This document shows, piece after piece, positions 9,989 through 21,459 of a stretch of 64,000 bases of DNA. Source of the DNA: Kingdonia uniflora (taxonomy: Eukaryota; Streptophyta; Magnoliopsida; Ranunculales; Circaeasteraceae); NCBI GenBank assembly GCA_014058105.1, contig JACGCM010000715.1:186001-250000 (forward strand), in the 5' to 3' direction. The notes beneath the pieces are model-generated. The model was given only the letters and a program-made list of their open reading frames with translations, had not been told where the DNA came from and did no database searches. Each line of letters begins with the position of its first letter. Position 1 is the stretch's first letter. Made by a program: the position numbers and the translations under genes.

Positions 9989-12900
9989 TTAGGCTTTCTT
10001 GACACTTACATTGGCTTGCGCCAATTCGGTCTTTAATCGTGCCACCCTCTCATTTAATTCATTACACCTTTGTTGCATCCCCCAAAAATCCATATCCTTG
10101 ACAGGTAAGGCTATTTGCAAGTATTCGGCTGCAGCTTCCGAGGCTGATAACAGTTCTCGAGCTACCTTCAGCTCGTTATCTTTTTTAATCAATTTTTGTT
10201 TTAGTCGCTCCAGCACGCCTCTACAATTTAGAAGATCAGTTCAAAACTGCCCCTCCGATCTTTCCAATGCCTGAATACGGTATTGCACCATTTAAACTTA
10301 GTTACCCTTAATCGTTAGTGTGTCAACCCGACTTTGAGGCTTCGTGGTGCATCCTTTAACCTCTGTAAGCTCTTTTATCCCCTTCTTAATTTCTCCATCT
10401 TTGCCCTCGACCTTGCGAGTGAGTCAACAACCATTTGGTTGGCTTAAAAAATTTTAAAATGCGCCTTCACGTGCTAATCTTCTCTATTTTCAGTCGCCTC
10501 CCTCACCCTATCAAACTCCTCCGAGAATTCTCAGTTATAGTGGAGCGCCTCATTTTCTCAAGCCCGAACTAAATCCAATTTGACGCAATAATAGATACAT
10601 TATATACAACTCTATTAAGAAAAACCATCAACATGATGTGTGTCTCATTTCTAAGAAGATATCTGCATTTCTAACATCTACTATGTGCAACTACTTCTAG
10701 CCTTAAAATTTGATGCACAAGCCTAGATAGGTGGTCCATGACATACATTTCAAATTCTAAGGTACATATTTACGATATTCCACTTTATCTAAATACTTTG
10801 AATTTTTCTATGCCATATAATAAGTGTGGCTTTCCTAAAGTTGATAGCAAGTTTTTGGTCTAGCTCTACGCTTTATGTTATCTAATTTACTTGGTAGCTT
10901 TATGTCGATATAACATACAAGTCAGAAGACCTATTCCGATCTAACTTGCAGCTCCGCTTGCGAAGACAGGAAGGCCGTAGAGGTCTTTCTTTCCCTGGCA
11001 AGCCCAGTCTCTAGATCTTTTATTCTGATACTCATTTATCTAAGTGCCTACAAGAGGTTTACAAAAGCGTCAACCTACAGAAGTCTATTCAATACGCACA
11101 AGTACAATAATTTATAAGACATTTCAAAATATTCATAAAAATCATTTCTCTACCCTGCCTTCTCATTCTTGCCCTCTGAGATTTTGGTGTCATCCCCTTG
11201 ATTATCTAGCACCGTTTGGCGAGAGACACCGTCTAACCCATTAACAACTCCCACCGCCACCTCTTCTACTTCTTTATCATCACCTTCCTTAACATAGGCG
11301 TTTGCCTTAATGGCATCGACCTCATCCTCAGAATATCCCTTCAACATCAGGTGGCACCCCAACCTTTCACGGTCCGCCTCCAGCCCCTCCATATTCACCC
11401 TCGCCTCTGTTTGTAGATGGCCAATCGCCACTGCATGAGAAGCCATCAAAGCCTCTAACTTCATTGCTTCCTTAAGAACATTGGCCTTCACTCGAGCTAT
11501 CTACTTTTCAAGCTCGATTTTAACTTTTATCAGCTTGGATATTTCTTCTTCCACTCCGAGCCAAATCCCCTTCCCCCTACGAGCGACCTACACAAAAAAA
11601 ATCAACCTCAGCGTGAGTTCGAAATGCAAGGAATATTTTCATGATCAAACATCAATATATACCATCTTGCCCAGATCCTCCACTCCATGAAGAGCAGCCA
11701 GCCTGGACCTTTCCTCAACTGCATCGAGATCATCTTCAGCAGTAGGTCGCTCTTCAACGGCCTTTTCCCTCGACCTCCCTGACGGTTTGATCCATCTCCA
11801 TTTTTCTTTTCTGTCACCCTCACCATTTTCGGTGGTACCAGAGGCCGATGGACGCTTCAGCATTTGATTCTTAGGAAATGTTCAAGATAATTTGCTCGAC
11901 GTAATAGACTCCGGCTGAACCGAACTGTCTATTCTAGGGGTCTTGGCCACATTGACTCGGCCTTCCCCACCAGTTCCTCTCATCTTCCCATCATCAACAC
12001 CCACCATCAGCCTGGTCGATTGTGATTTTTGAACCTTTTTCGACTTGCTTCTAATCCTCTTCTTTCTGCTAAGGCTGAGTCCTTCCAACACAAACTTGAG
12101 CTCAACCTCTTCCTCCACAACTTTGTCCAACAGTGAATCTTTCCTCTCCACTTGAGACTTTGAGTCTGCCATGCACAGTATTTATTATTATCACCAAAAG
12201 ATCATCAGTTCAAACATATCAATATTATATACTATATGCATTGTTAAACTTACTTTGTTTTACAGTTCTAAACAGAAGATCCAAAGGTTCTTCGTCATAT
12301 CACTGAAGACAATTACCCTTCACCCATATTATATTGTCATTCCAGGCTCGACCTGCTGAATTGAGATCGAAGAAGTGACATCGCGTTGCGCTCGCACAAA
12401 AATATGCCCCACCACTGGCCTTATAACTATTTACCCTATAAAAATGCAGTACGCCCTCAGAGGATATCCTCCTCCCTTTTCCATCATTCTCCCATTTTTC
12501 ATTCAGATGATCGCAAATGGTTATTACATCCCACATGTTCCCGTTCAATTGAACAAAACATGTTCCAATCGTATTCACAATCCCCTTTGCCAAATTGGTA
12601 AGGGGGAGACTCAACCTGTGCTCTAATTGAGACAAGTAACATAAAAAGCCCTCTAAAAGGTCACTTCAAACACTCTCATCAAAATATTCTAATGAAATCG
12701 ATTCATCAATACCCCTATCTCATTTTTCCACCTCCAACTCGGCCAGTAAATAAAAATACTCTTCCCCCGTTGCCACCGTGAAACCCCTAAATATCCTTCC
12801 AGCGTCTTCTATGCAGTTACCCCATTTCCCTCCTACGGAAGCTTTGGCTTTATAAAATTCTTTAAATACATCTAAACTAGAGTGATAGGCCACCAATTTA

Positions 12901-13314
12901 CCAGGAAAACCTAGAAATTGCTCCAAACCAATTTTTACCTCACCATTAGACTCTATCGTACGACAGGAGGTCGAAACCTGGTTAATAGGAAAATTATCCA
13001 TCTAAAACTACAATTTAGTAGGCAAAGATTGATTATACCCAAATACTTCATACGTTATTGTATTGCCACCTACGTGATTCTGAACCCGCAACTCTCATCG
13101 ACTATTGATCACCCTCAGATAAATCCTTACCACATCCTCTACAATTTTTTCGCGCTTCTCTCTCAGTGTTCTCCAAATTTTCAGAAGTTGAAAAATATTT
13201 GAATGATGAAGATGAAGCATTATTTAATCTTTTTCTCTTTAATGACTGGCAGTTGTTGAGCCTCGCACGACCCATCCTCAGTTTTGGAACCTTGACGTCC
13301 TTTCCACTATCCAT
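9989..13314 (-). pseudogene. Antisense extra gene (aORF) of unit D
   Basis: Minus-strand blocks in order are as follows. A basic N-terminus (13314-13102) ends in a CRGCGKDLSEGD cysteine pair, and a folded-looking segment follows (13001-12720, FRGFTVATGEEYFYLLAEL). A PF04195-like domain lies at 12635-12300 (LPLTNLAKGIVNTIGTCFVQ, then LNGNMWDVITICDHLNEKW). Lysine/serine-rich linkers run at 12172-11608. Coiled-coil segments lie at 11491-11150 (LEALMASHAVAIGHLQTE) and 10216-9989 (LKQKLIKKDNELKVARELL, NELNERVARLKTELAQ). The domain order matches element C's antisense gene. Stops and gaps separate the blocks, some probably introns. Function unknown. Confidence 0.62.
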
Positions 13315-13473
13315 GTTAGACGTCTTTTACTTTTTCAATAAAAATGTCTTTCCATCATTACCCCTGCCCTTATATTTTAATCTATTTTTATCTCTCGTTA
13401 CCATATCTTTCTCTTACCTTCCCACACTCATGATGACTCACACTCCACGAAATCAAATTTTTTGCAGCTTTGC

Positions 13474-13480
13474 ATATATA
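13474..13480 (-). promoter_or_regulatory. TATA-like box before aORF of unit D
   Basis: The minus strand reads TTTTATATATGC about 160 bases upstream of the ATG at 13314. Its position matches the TATA-like box of element C's antisense gene. This is a weak motif judged by context only. Confidence 0.35.
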
Positions 13481-13749
13481 AAAGACAAACCTAGAAGCTC
13501 CTATATTTTTTTTATTCTTGTTCCTTATACTTATAGTACTGGTGATGTCATTTTTAAAGCTACTAAATTTTTAAACTTATTATAAATTTGATTATCAAAA
13601 CAGTCTCAAACGGTATTTGTAACTATAGAGGAACAGATTGACTTCTAACTTTTCTGTTAAACTGAGCAAACTTTACATTTATTTAGAATAACACTTTACA
13701 TATAATTAAATATAAAATAGCCTTGGTAACTTGAACAACAACATCTAAT

Positions 13750-14001
13750 CTAATCTCCTCCCTCGATCACCACATCTTCAAATTTAATCTCTACCTCAGC
13801 AATCAATCCGATCATTTCTTCTCGATCTGTAGAATCCCGCAACAATTTACGAAAGCATACCTCATCAAAATACCTGGTATATTCAAGTTCCATATCCCTC
13901 ACCTCCATTCCTTTGAGCTGACATTCCCTCACTGGAAACTCAGCATCATAATCAAACAATCCAAAAATCCTCTCCCGCACTTCAGCGATCTTTATGGCCA
14001 A
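13750..14001 (-). CDS. Small charged antisense ORF, unit D (unknown)
   Basis: An 83-residue minus-strand frame contains MAIKIAEVRERIFGLF and many paired charged residues (DSTDREEMIGLIAEVEIKFE). It ends upstream of the aORF promoter, as does the 7531-7719 frame of element C. No family is recognised. It may be an exon of the aORF2 gene that starts near 15303. Confidence 0.3.
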   Translation of the reverse strand: MAIKIAEVRERIFGLFDYDAEFPVRECQLKGMEVRDMELEYTRYFDEVCFRKLLRDSTDREEMIGLIAEVEIKFEDVVIEGGD

Positions 14002-14771
14002 TCGTCCTTCAATGGCATGATAAATTTGCTGAGATCGAGTTCACACCATCACAATCACTTCTCCATATTTAGGAAATAATTGTTGCCATTATTTACACAT
14101 TTATACAATCCCTTCCGCCCAAAATGTGAATTTGACCTTTTATCTTGTAATAGAAACACAAAAATCTTGAGATAGGCAATTTAAATTTATCCCTTCACCC
14201 AAGTGCAGACATTACATTATTTTTGAGATTTGTCAATCAAGTTTTATCCTTCTATCGACTTTTGTTAGCTCAAATTCTCATATTACATATTTCTTATAGT
14301 TTTTCTCCCCCACATTTTCAATGCACATGAATATTATACTAAAATCACAATGTCAATTTTCACACGTATTTATCTCAGTTCGAACATTACAACAACAATA
14401 CTTTTAATAATTAATTCTATTCATTTCGTACACCCTACAACAATTCAGTTCGATTCTACGAGCTAGATTCTATTTACATAACGCAAATAATTGGATGAAA
14501 AATTCTTATTCATATCGATAACATAACACATGATTTTGCAGATAACAAGTTTTTAAGTGATTGATCTCAGGTTTATAACAACGACATAATCTATCCAGAA
14601 CCCAAACCTAGGTACTTTATCGATAATAAGTTTTTCACTGCTTTTAAAAGTCACAGGTCATCTCAGGTTCATCAACTCCTTCAGTTCATCTCACTTCAGT
14701 AATTTTTCACCCTGATACAAAGTAAAAATTAGAACCAACAAAAAGCTTCCCTCACATTAGTTTGGTTGAAG

Positions 14772-14792
14772 TCTATTTGAGCTTCAAATAGA
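14772..14792. repeat. Perfect 9-bp inverted repeat, 3-base loop
   Basis: TCTATTTGA and TCAAATAGA flank GCT. The stem lies in an otherwise featureless AT-rich stretch (14002-15027) of unit D. It may be chance. Confidence 0.4.
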
Positions 14793-15027
14793 AACTATGC
14801 AAGCAGTAGACTCAGTGCTGGAACCAAATCCTTGAACTGAAGGTCTTCTGAGCGTCAAAAAATGATAGAAATATAGAAGCGGACTCCCGCTGGTTCTCTT
14901 CCTCCTCCATTACCATCACCCCCTCCACTGAAGCTACCATATCTGAAGAGTTGGTAGATATAAAGAGGGCCCGACCTTAGAATCCATGGTGATACAAGAA
15001 ATTAGCATAACTGCCCCACACTTATGC

Positions 15028-15303
15028 CTATCCCAGCATATGAAGCCCCAAACTGTCTTCCGCCAGAGTATGGAGACAAGCCCACCGATCCTCGCATGTC
15101 AAGACGACGACATGAAGCCTCCACTTGTAGTAGAATTCCTCCTCAGCTTCAATCGCATCATCTTCTGACATACCTTGATGCGTCGGAGGAACAGGAGCGG
15201 GTATTGATATCTCCAAGGATTGGTCACCGAAGTACTTCAACTTCAACCTCTGCATTTCAGATGCAATCCTCTCTTCAAGGACCATACTATGAGTCTTTAC
15301 CAT
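15028..15303 (-). CDS. Second small antisense ORF (aORF2), unit D
   Basis: An open minus-strand frame of 91 residues from the MVK start (a longer start exists at 15372). It contains MVLEERIASEMQRLKLKYFG, a proline-rich hinge (PAPVPPTHQG) and the acidic MSEDDAIEAEEEFYYKWRL. It aligns along its length with the frame at 8114-8324 in element C, so the start at MVK is favoured because both copies share it. Unlike the C copy it has no internal stop. The family is unknown to me. A TATA-like box lies about 70 bases upstream. Confidence 0.45.
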   Translation of the reverse strand: MVKTHSMVLEERIASEMQRLKLKYFGDQSLEISIPAPVPPTHQGMSEDDAIEAEEEFYYKWRLHVVVLTCEDRWACLHTLAEDSLGLHMLG

Positions 15304-15371
15304 TGTTAATATTTCAGAGAATTTCACAAAGAACAAGTGTAGTCTGCTTCTAAAATCCGATACAGGTACCA

Positions 15372-15379
15372 TTTATATA
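15372..15379 (-). promoter_or_regulatory. TATA-like box before aORF2 of unit D
   Basis: The minus strand reads TATATAAA followed by TGG. A start site about 30 bases downstream would give a short leader before the MVK start codon at 15303. The matching box in element C is at 8351-8358. Confidence 0.45.
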
Positions 15380-15627
15380 ACCCTACATTTAATGTGCATG
15401 TAGATTTTACCAAGCATCATCATTCATTACAGACGTAACTTTTCGAGTCATAACCGTCACATACATCAGAATCCACATCCTCATTAAATACACATCATTT
15501 CCCAATAATCTGCGTAACTCTACATGGTCAAAGCCATCATTATTCTATTTCAATTATTTAAAGTTTCAGCTGAGATACCAAGTCACGAATAGATAATTTC
15601 TTAACCAAAGCCACTCGTGACTTCGGT

Positions 15628-16230
15628 TGCGAGGGGGCGATTGCAGGAACCTATCCCTCAATCTCACCTAAAAATGAGCTCACCTAGTTCGAATTACCTC
15701 TATCTCAGATTTACGCATTTTTAACACTCCTCCCCAATCAAACATTCTAACCTACCCCACAAACTAGTTAAGAACGTGGGCAAAACTTTAACCAAAGAGC
15801 ATTATTCAATCAAAGACACCTGTCTTTCACGAACTCGTCAGTTATTCAGTCAACCGCCACTAACCACATTATTCGGAAAGCGTGCTCAAGCAGATGAAGA
15901 GCTGCGAAGTAGGCCTATATATAGGGAAAGTTCCAGAAGAGACATGGACCAGGAATATAACACAAGAGATCATCAAGAAACTACTTATTTTTTATTCTCA
16001 GCAACATTCAAACTTCTTAATTACAAGGATCAAGCTTTTCTATATATAAAGATCACATATAATAAGTTATCCGCCTCAAGTAATAAAGATACTTTTACAA
16101 AAATCCTTCACTCGAGGTCGTGGTTTTTTACCTATTCAGAGATTTTCCACGCTAAAATCACCTGTTTCATTTCTTACTTTCTATTAGAATATTGCTACAG
16201 GTTCATTGGTATGATAGAAAATTCCAAGCA
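15628..16230 (+). mobile_element. LTR of unit D (plus orientation)
   Basis: It shares terminal blocks with the LTR at 9385-9970: a GGGGCGATTGCAGGAACCTA start and a CTCGAGGTCGTGGTTTTTTA to TTTTCCACGCTAAAATC end. A plus-strand TATA box (TATATATAG) lies at 15916-15923 and a second TATATATAAA near 16038. An apparent 153-residue frame inside it (15776-16234) is LTR sequence, not a gene. Its right end abuts the intron of element A's aORF. Confidence 0.6.
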
Positions 16231-16291
16231 ATTTTGAACTTATGGAATTTGGCCATTGCACTGCTTACCACGATTATATTTTGTTTTACAG

Positions 16292-17480
16292 AACCTAGAA
16301 TGAGATCTTTGCAGAACCCACGGAGGTACATTGATGATCTTATTGACTCTGACGAGGAGTGGATAAGCTAGGTATTCAGGAAGCTTGGCATAAAAAGGAA
16401 GAGGCAGAAGTTGACAAATTTATTGCGCCAAAATGTTCCTATTGCTTCTAAGCCATTAAAAAAGAAGGGAGGAGAAGGTGATTCGAGAGGGGTCAAAGAG
16501 ATGGAATAAGTAAGATTGACGTAGAAGGTAAATTATGTTCCAAGGGGACAACAAACTGTATCGGTGCCTAAAGTAGTATCTGAGGTGTCAAAGCAGACAT
16601 CGACGGAGGTAGACAAGGGGAAGGGCAAGGCCATTCCCAAATCTCTGAAAGTCCAGTAGTCGAAGGTAATTTAGAGTAAGAGGTATAGGGATCAGCGGGA
16701 TGATGATACAGCGGATGTGGACGAACATGGGCAGATACCGAACTAGAGGATTAGGCTCGAGCCACGGCTGGTTCAATGGCCACTTACTGTGCGAATGACC
16801 CAGAGGAGGCTGGGAGGCAGATGAATAAGTCCCATCATAATATAAGTATTTTCTGAAATTCTAATATATTGCTAAAGTTCACCATGTCTCATTAAGTACT
16901 TATGGTTCAAATATTCTAGCAGTTACATACTTGGCCTTAAGCTTTTATCAAGGCCCAAAAGGTAACAAAAAAGCAGCTGAGACAAGCGGTTGAGAATTTG
17001 GATCTTGCTCGAGGGACCGAGTTGTCACTGGTGTTTGAGGTTAAAGTTTTAAAGTGAGAGTAGCTGACTATCAGAGGTAAATGCATGAGGAGGCTCGAAG
17101 CTCTGCGTGACAACCATACTCAAATGCTGAAGGTACTGAAGTCGAAGGTGACTAAGAAGGAAAGGGAAAAGACAGAACAGAGGGAAACCTTTCAAGAGTA
17201 ATTCGATGACGAGTACGAGGCGAGTACCAAGCTAAAGATGTTCATAGAATATTTGGGGTATGATCCCATAACTTTCAAGTGCCTTCCTACAACCAATGAA
17301 CCTACTATCGAAGATGCTACTCAGACAGAGGAGGTGGAGGTAAATCCCGCTGGTGTGAGTGTGGAGACTCCTGTAGTCAAAGATGCTGCTTCTGGGGATA
17401 TGGCCGAAGGGGTCGCGCATGTTGCGGTGTCGAACCCTTCTACTGAGGGTACTGGAGGTGATGGGACTACTCCTGTTTAA
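16292..17480 (+). pseudogene. Antisense extra gene (aORF) of element A, 3' part
   Basis: Exon 1 starts after a plausible acceptor (TTTTACAG at 16284-16291) and reads YIDDLIDSDEEW, then KRKRQK. It corresponds residue by residue to element B's YINALIDSDEEW and KRKRQK. The intron donor expected near 16830 reads ATAAGT where B has GTAACT, so the splice site looks mutated. The acceptor CTAGCAG precedes 16923. The last exon contains a coiled coil and, at 17238-17480, a Val/Ala/Thr/Glu-rich tail (FIEYLGYDPITFKCLPTT) matching B's FIGDLEYDPVTLQRFPTT. Internal stops show decay. The N-terminal domain is missing. Confidence 0.65.
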
Positions 17481-17741
17481 GGTATTGTCATTGTTATCCT
17501 GTTGTACCAAACTCTTTTCTCTTATCATGTTGGTAATTTAGAGTGGATATTTGCACTTGAAGGATTTGTAACTTATTTGATCTTGAAATGTTTGTATGTA
17601 ATTGACTTGACTTGCTCTAGTATAACAAACTTGAATTGCTGATATTTGAATTGGGGTACCGTACCTGTAACAGAATTGTTGATATGTCTTTGTATGTTGA
17701 GAAGTATGAAATGTCTGTAAATAGGTTTGGATTGAAGCCTT

Positions 17742-18015
17742 GAAAAGCTTCGAGGTCATCCTTGAGTATCAGTCTAGTTACTAGACAGACATGATCCTAA
17801 GGTTAGGCCAATAATTTACTGGACTTCGAAGGCCTAAGCCAAAATGAAGCATAATGTCATCACCCCCAATGCATTCTGAGGGCCGGTCTGTCGGCCATTA
17901 ATACCCCTCGAGTTTGCTCGAATTTGGAGACTTGAAAAAACTCGAGGTCGCCCCCGAGTATCAATCTGGTCGAAGGGTTGACATTATACTTAGGTTAAAC
18001 CAAGAAATTCACTGA
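17742..18015 (-). repeat. 192-bp tandem array in 3' UTR of element A (about 1.4 copies)
   Basis: One full unit starts at 17742 and a second, partial unit at 17934 (period 192). Each contains a GTATCA core, then CCAATGCATTC and CCCCTCGAGTTTGCTCGAAT. The same unit with period 194 is found in element B. It separates the end of pol from the end of the convergent antisense gene. Confidence 0.88.
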
Positions 18016-18057
18016 AAGACATGATATAAAGTTTAAGAGGAAAAATATGTTCATTGC

Positions 18058-19397
18058 TTATACTATATTTACATCAGTTGAACAAGATGGAGGTCGTGGC
18101 CTGTTATATGATACTAACTGCATGGTGCTCCAAGGATTGGGTAGAGGCTCTTCAGCCTTTGTCATCAGATAATAGGAACCTTTGTCTGTTTTGTCATACA
18201 CAGCATAAGGTCCTTCCCAAGATTCGGCTAACTTGCCGATATTACGAGACATCGAAGACGGTATGACTCATTGAAGTACCAAATCTTCAATATTAAAACT
18301 TCGCGGTCAAACTCTTTTGTTGTATGACTTCTGATGAGAGAGATGGTAATGGTCGAGGTTTGTGATGGCTCGATCTCCAGTCTCGTCGGTCCATAGCATA
18401 TTGCATCCAAGTTTAAACTCATTATCTTCATCTTGGAGGTTGGGATCATGTGTTGGCACTTCGAATTAAGTATGTAGAACCGCTTTGGTACCATAGGCTA
18501 GAAGGAACGGTGTCCATCCCGTTTCCTTTTGGGGGTAGTTTAATAAGCCCAAAGTACATGTTGTAGCTCCTGGACGCATCATCCTTTCTTCTCACCAACC
18601 CTCTTCTTAAGACCGTTAACTATAGTTTTATTGATTGCTTCGACCTGACCATTCCACTTGGGGTAGTAAGGTATTAAAGGGGAGAGGATGATGGTGTACT
18701 TTTTGAGGAAATTATGGACTTTGTTCCCAGCGAACTGTGGGCCATTATTACATCGGATCATTTGAGGGCAGCCGAAGCGTGTAATGATATTTTTCCCATA
18801 AAAACTTGATGACTTCTTCCTCTCTAGTTCGACATAGAGGCACGGCTTCGACTAATATAGTAAAGTAATTTATTGCCACAAAAATATTTTCTCGGCTGCC
18901 CGAGGCTTTGGGAAAGGGACCCACGAGATTGATGGCCCATCGTTTGAATGACCAAGAAATTTACTGTAATGGAGCTCTTGCGAAGGTCTACGGATATCGT
19001 GGGCGTGGCATTGGCATTTATCACAGTGCTTTGCATACCCTTCAGCTTGCTTCTTAATATTGGGCCAGAACAAACCTTGGGATATTGCTCGAAGGGCCAT
19101 TGATCGACTAGCAGTGTGAGCACCGCAGGTGCCTTCATGAAGTTTGGTAAGAATTTTAGTGGCTTCATCTTGACAGATGCATCGAAGGTGGACGCCATAT
19201 GGGGATTTGCGACGTAACTTTCCCTTAAGGATGGCGTATCTACAGCAGTTTTCTAGGAATGAGCATTTGGCTTTGGGGTCCTCTAGGAGGGTAGAACTGT
19301 TGAAGTAAGCAAGAAATGGTGTTCTCCAGTCGTCTAGATTGAGACTTTCGCCCCAGTATTGATGGCATTGACTTCCATCTGGTCGATACTTGGGCAT
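18058..19397 (-). pseudogene. Element A integrase (degenerate)
   Basis: The N-terminal zinc domain is at 19397-19010 (KLHEGTCGAHTA, CDKCQCHAHDI). The core is broken across frames at 19000-18579, and the C-terminal domain is at 18494-18058 (LAESWEGPYAVYDKTDKGSY). At the second catalytic position the sequence reads CNNGPQF where element C has SDN, so the aspartate is lost. The glutamate in GQVEAINKT is kept. Integrase would insert the cDNA into the nuclear genome, but this copy cannot be functional. Confidence 0.85.
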
Positions 19398-21459
19398 TAG
19401 AGTAATTCGATATGGAGTGTTTGAGATTTGGGCTGGTCTAACATGGCTGCTATGTAGGCGAGGGCATCGGCATGTCTATTTTTTCCTCGAGGGCAATGAG
19501 TAATAAAAGATTTTTCAAGAAAATGGCCCAGGCGCTGGTGGACAAGGGCAGCATGCTCAGCCATACGATCGTTGGCCCGGTTTTCACCGGTGTATTGTAT
19601 TTGTACCAGTTGGGGGTCAGTAAATACTGCATGCTTAGGGACACCATGTTCGAGTGTGAGGTCGAGGCCATGGATCAAGGCTTCATACTCAGCCTCGTTG
19701 TTGGAGTATTTAAAGTTTAACTTGACAACTTTCTCAATTTGATCATTGGTAGGAGTAACTAGGACAATATCGATCCCCGAACTGTTGGGTCCAGCGGATC
19801 CATCTGTAAAGAGGCGGCAACCTGTGTTAGGGTTTCAAGGGTTATTTTGTTCAAATTGGTCCTCAGGTAAATCATCATCGTGTTCCTCCTAGTCGATATC
19901 TTCGACTGGGAAGTCTATAAGGAAATTGGTGACTACCTGGCTTTTGTGGGATATCTGCTTCTCAAATATAATGTCGTGTTCACCAAGATAAATAAACCAC
20001 AACTGTACCCATCTTGATTTTTCTTTCTTGTTGTGTACTTCTCGAAGGGGGTAACCTGTGATAACACGGATAGGGTGTGCCTGAAAATATGGCTTAAGTT
20101 TTCGAGAGGTGTAGACGAGGGTGAGGAGCAAACGCTCAATTTTTATGTATCGAGTCTCTCCAGTGTCAGAGTTTTGCTGATAAAGTATACAGGTTTCTCG
20201 ATGTTGAATTCGAGTTGAATAAGGACTGGACTGAATGAAGTATCTGTGACAGTGAGGTATAAAGAAAGCGTTTTGCCTTCCATGGGTGTACTAATGATGG
20301 GTGGTCGACCAAGGTATATTTTAAGTTTGAGGAAGGCCTATTCACAGTCGGGGGTCTAATTGATTTCTGAGTTATTTTTCTTTTTGGCCTTGTGGGCCCC
20401 TTGGTCGTGTAAGATGGAGAAAAACAAAGCACGCCAGTCTGAGGATTTCAAAATAAAGCAGTTGTGGGCAACTATTTTGCCAGCTATTTTTAGGACATCT
20501 GTTTTAGTTTGGGGAGAAGGCATATCGATGAGGGCTCGGATATGAGAAGGGTCGACCTCGATACCTCTTTTGCTGATGAGGTGGCCTAAGAATTTGCCAG
20601 ACGAAACACTGAACTGGCATTTGTCTAGGTTAAGTTTCATATTATATATTCGAAGTATCGAGAAAACTTCGGTTAGGTCTTGAATGTGGGTATGTTTTTG
20701 AAGGATTTTACATAACATGTCGTCGATATAAACTTCGACCGACTTGCCAAACAAAGGTTTAAACATGGTTGTAACAAGTTGTTGGTAAGTGGCACCTGAA
20801 TTTTTTAGGCCGAAGGGCATAACATTAAAATAGTAAAGGCCATGTTCAGTGATAAAAGAAGTTTTAACTTGATCCTCGGGGAGGAGGGGCACCTGATTGT
20901 AACCCAAACCCGCGTCCATCATTGAGAGTCGTTCATGTCCAACAGTGGCATCTAGGAGTATCGAGATGAATGGGAGGGGGAAGCTATCCTTCGGGGTATG
21001 TTTGTTGAGGTCTGTGAAGTTGACACAGATTTGGATCTTGCCATTCTTCTTTGGGACCGGTACAATATTGGTTAACCAGTCGGCGTACTTGACTTCCCTA
21101 ATGAACCCTGCGGCTAGGATTTTATCAACTTTGAGGTCGACAGCTTTGCGAAATTGTAGGGCCAATGTACACTTCTTTTATTTTACTACTGCAGAGTGGG
21201 GGATGAGGTCAAGGCGATGATAGGCTAAGAAGGGGTCGACATCGGGCATCTCGTGGAAAGTCGAGGCAAAGACATTCTTATTTGCTTGAAGGAAGTTGGT
21301 GAGTTTGAGGCTTTCTCTAGAAAAGTACCAATGAATGTCCCTCGACCAGGACCATCGAGTTTGATATAAATAGTGGGTTTGATAGGTGTGGTAGGCAATG
21401 TCGAGGGTATAGGGGTCAAGAGAGGCATTGATTGCTATAGTTGTTTGACAAGTTTTCAT
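19398..21459 (-). pseudogene. Element A reverse transcriptase and RNase H (degenerate)
   Basis: A 269-residue frame at 21165-20356 carries RT: VPKKNGKIQICVNFTDLNK, GLGYNQVPLLPEDQ, MPFGLKNSGATYQQL, the catalytic YIDDM and GKFLGHLISKRG. The segment at 21459-21178 is the RT N-terminus. The connection domain lies at 20131-19889, and RNase H near 19810-19397 includes SNNEAEYEALIHGLDLTL and NRHADALAYIAAML. A frameshift near 20360 and stops separate the parts. The RT core aligns with elements B and C. Confidence 0.87.

Larger units (their letters stand above)
9971..16230 (+). mobile_element. Unit D: aORF-only Tat-like derivative ending in a second LTR
   Basis: Directly to the right of the LTR ending near 9970 begins the C-terminal end of another minus-strand aORF (9989), with no gag or pol between. 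The block continues through aORF promoter, small ORFs and aORF2 to an LTR at 15628-16230 of the same orientation and type. It therefore looks like an element that lost gag-pol but kept the antisense genes, or a recombination product with C. Boundaries are approximate. Confidence 0.5.

Noticed and set aside
15776..16237. A 153-residue plus-strand open frame
   Set aside because: It lies wholly inside the LTR of unit D, has no family likeness, and crosses TATA boxes and the U5 segment.
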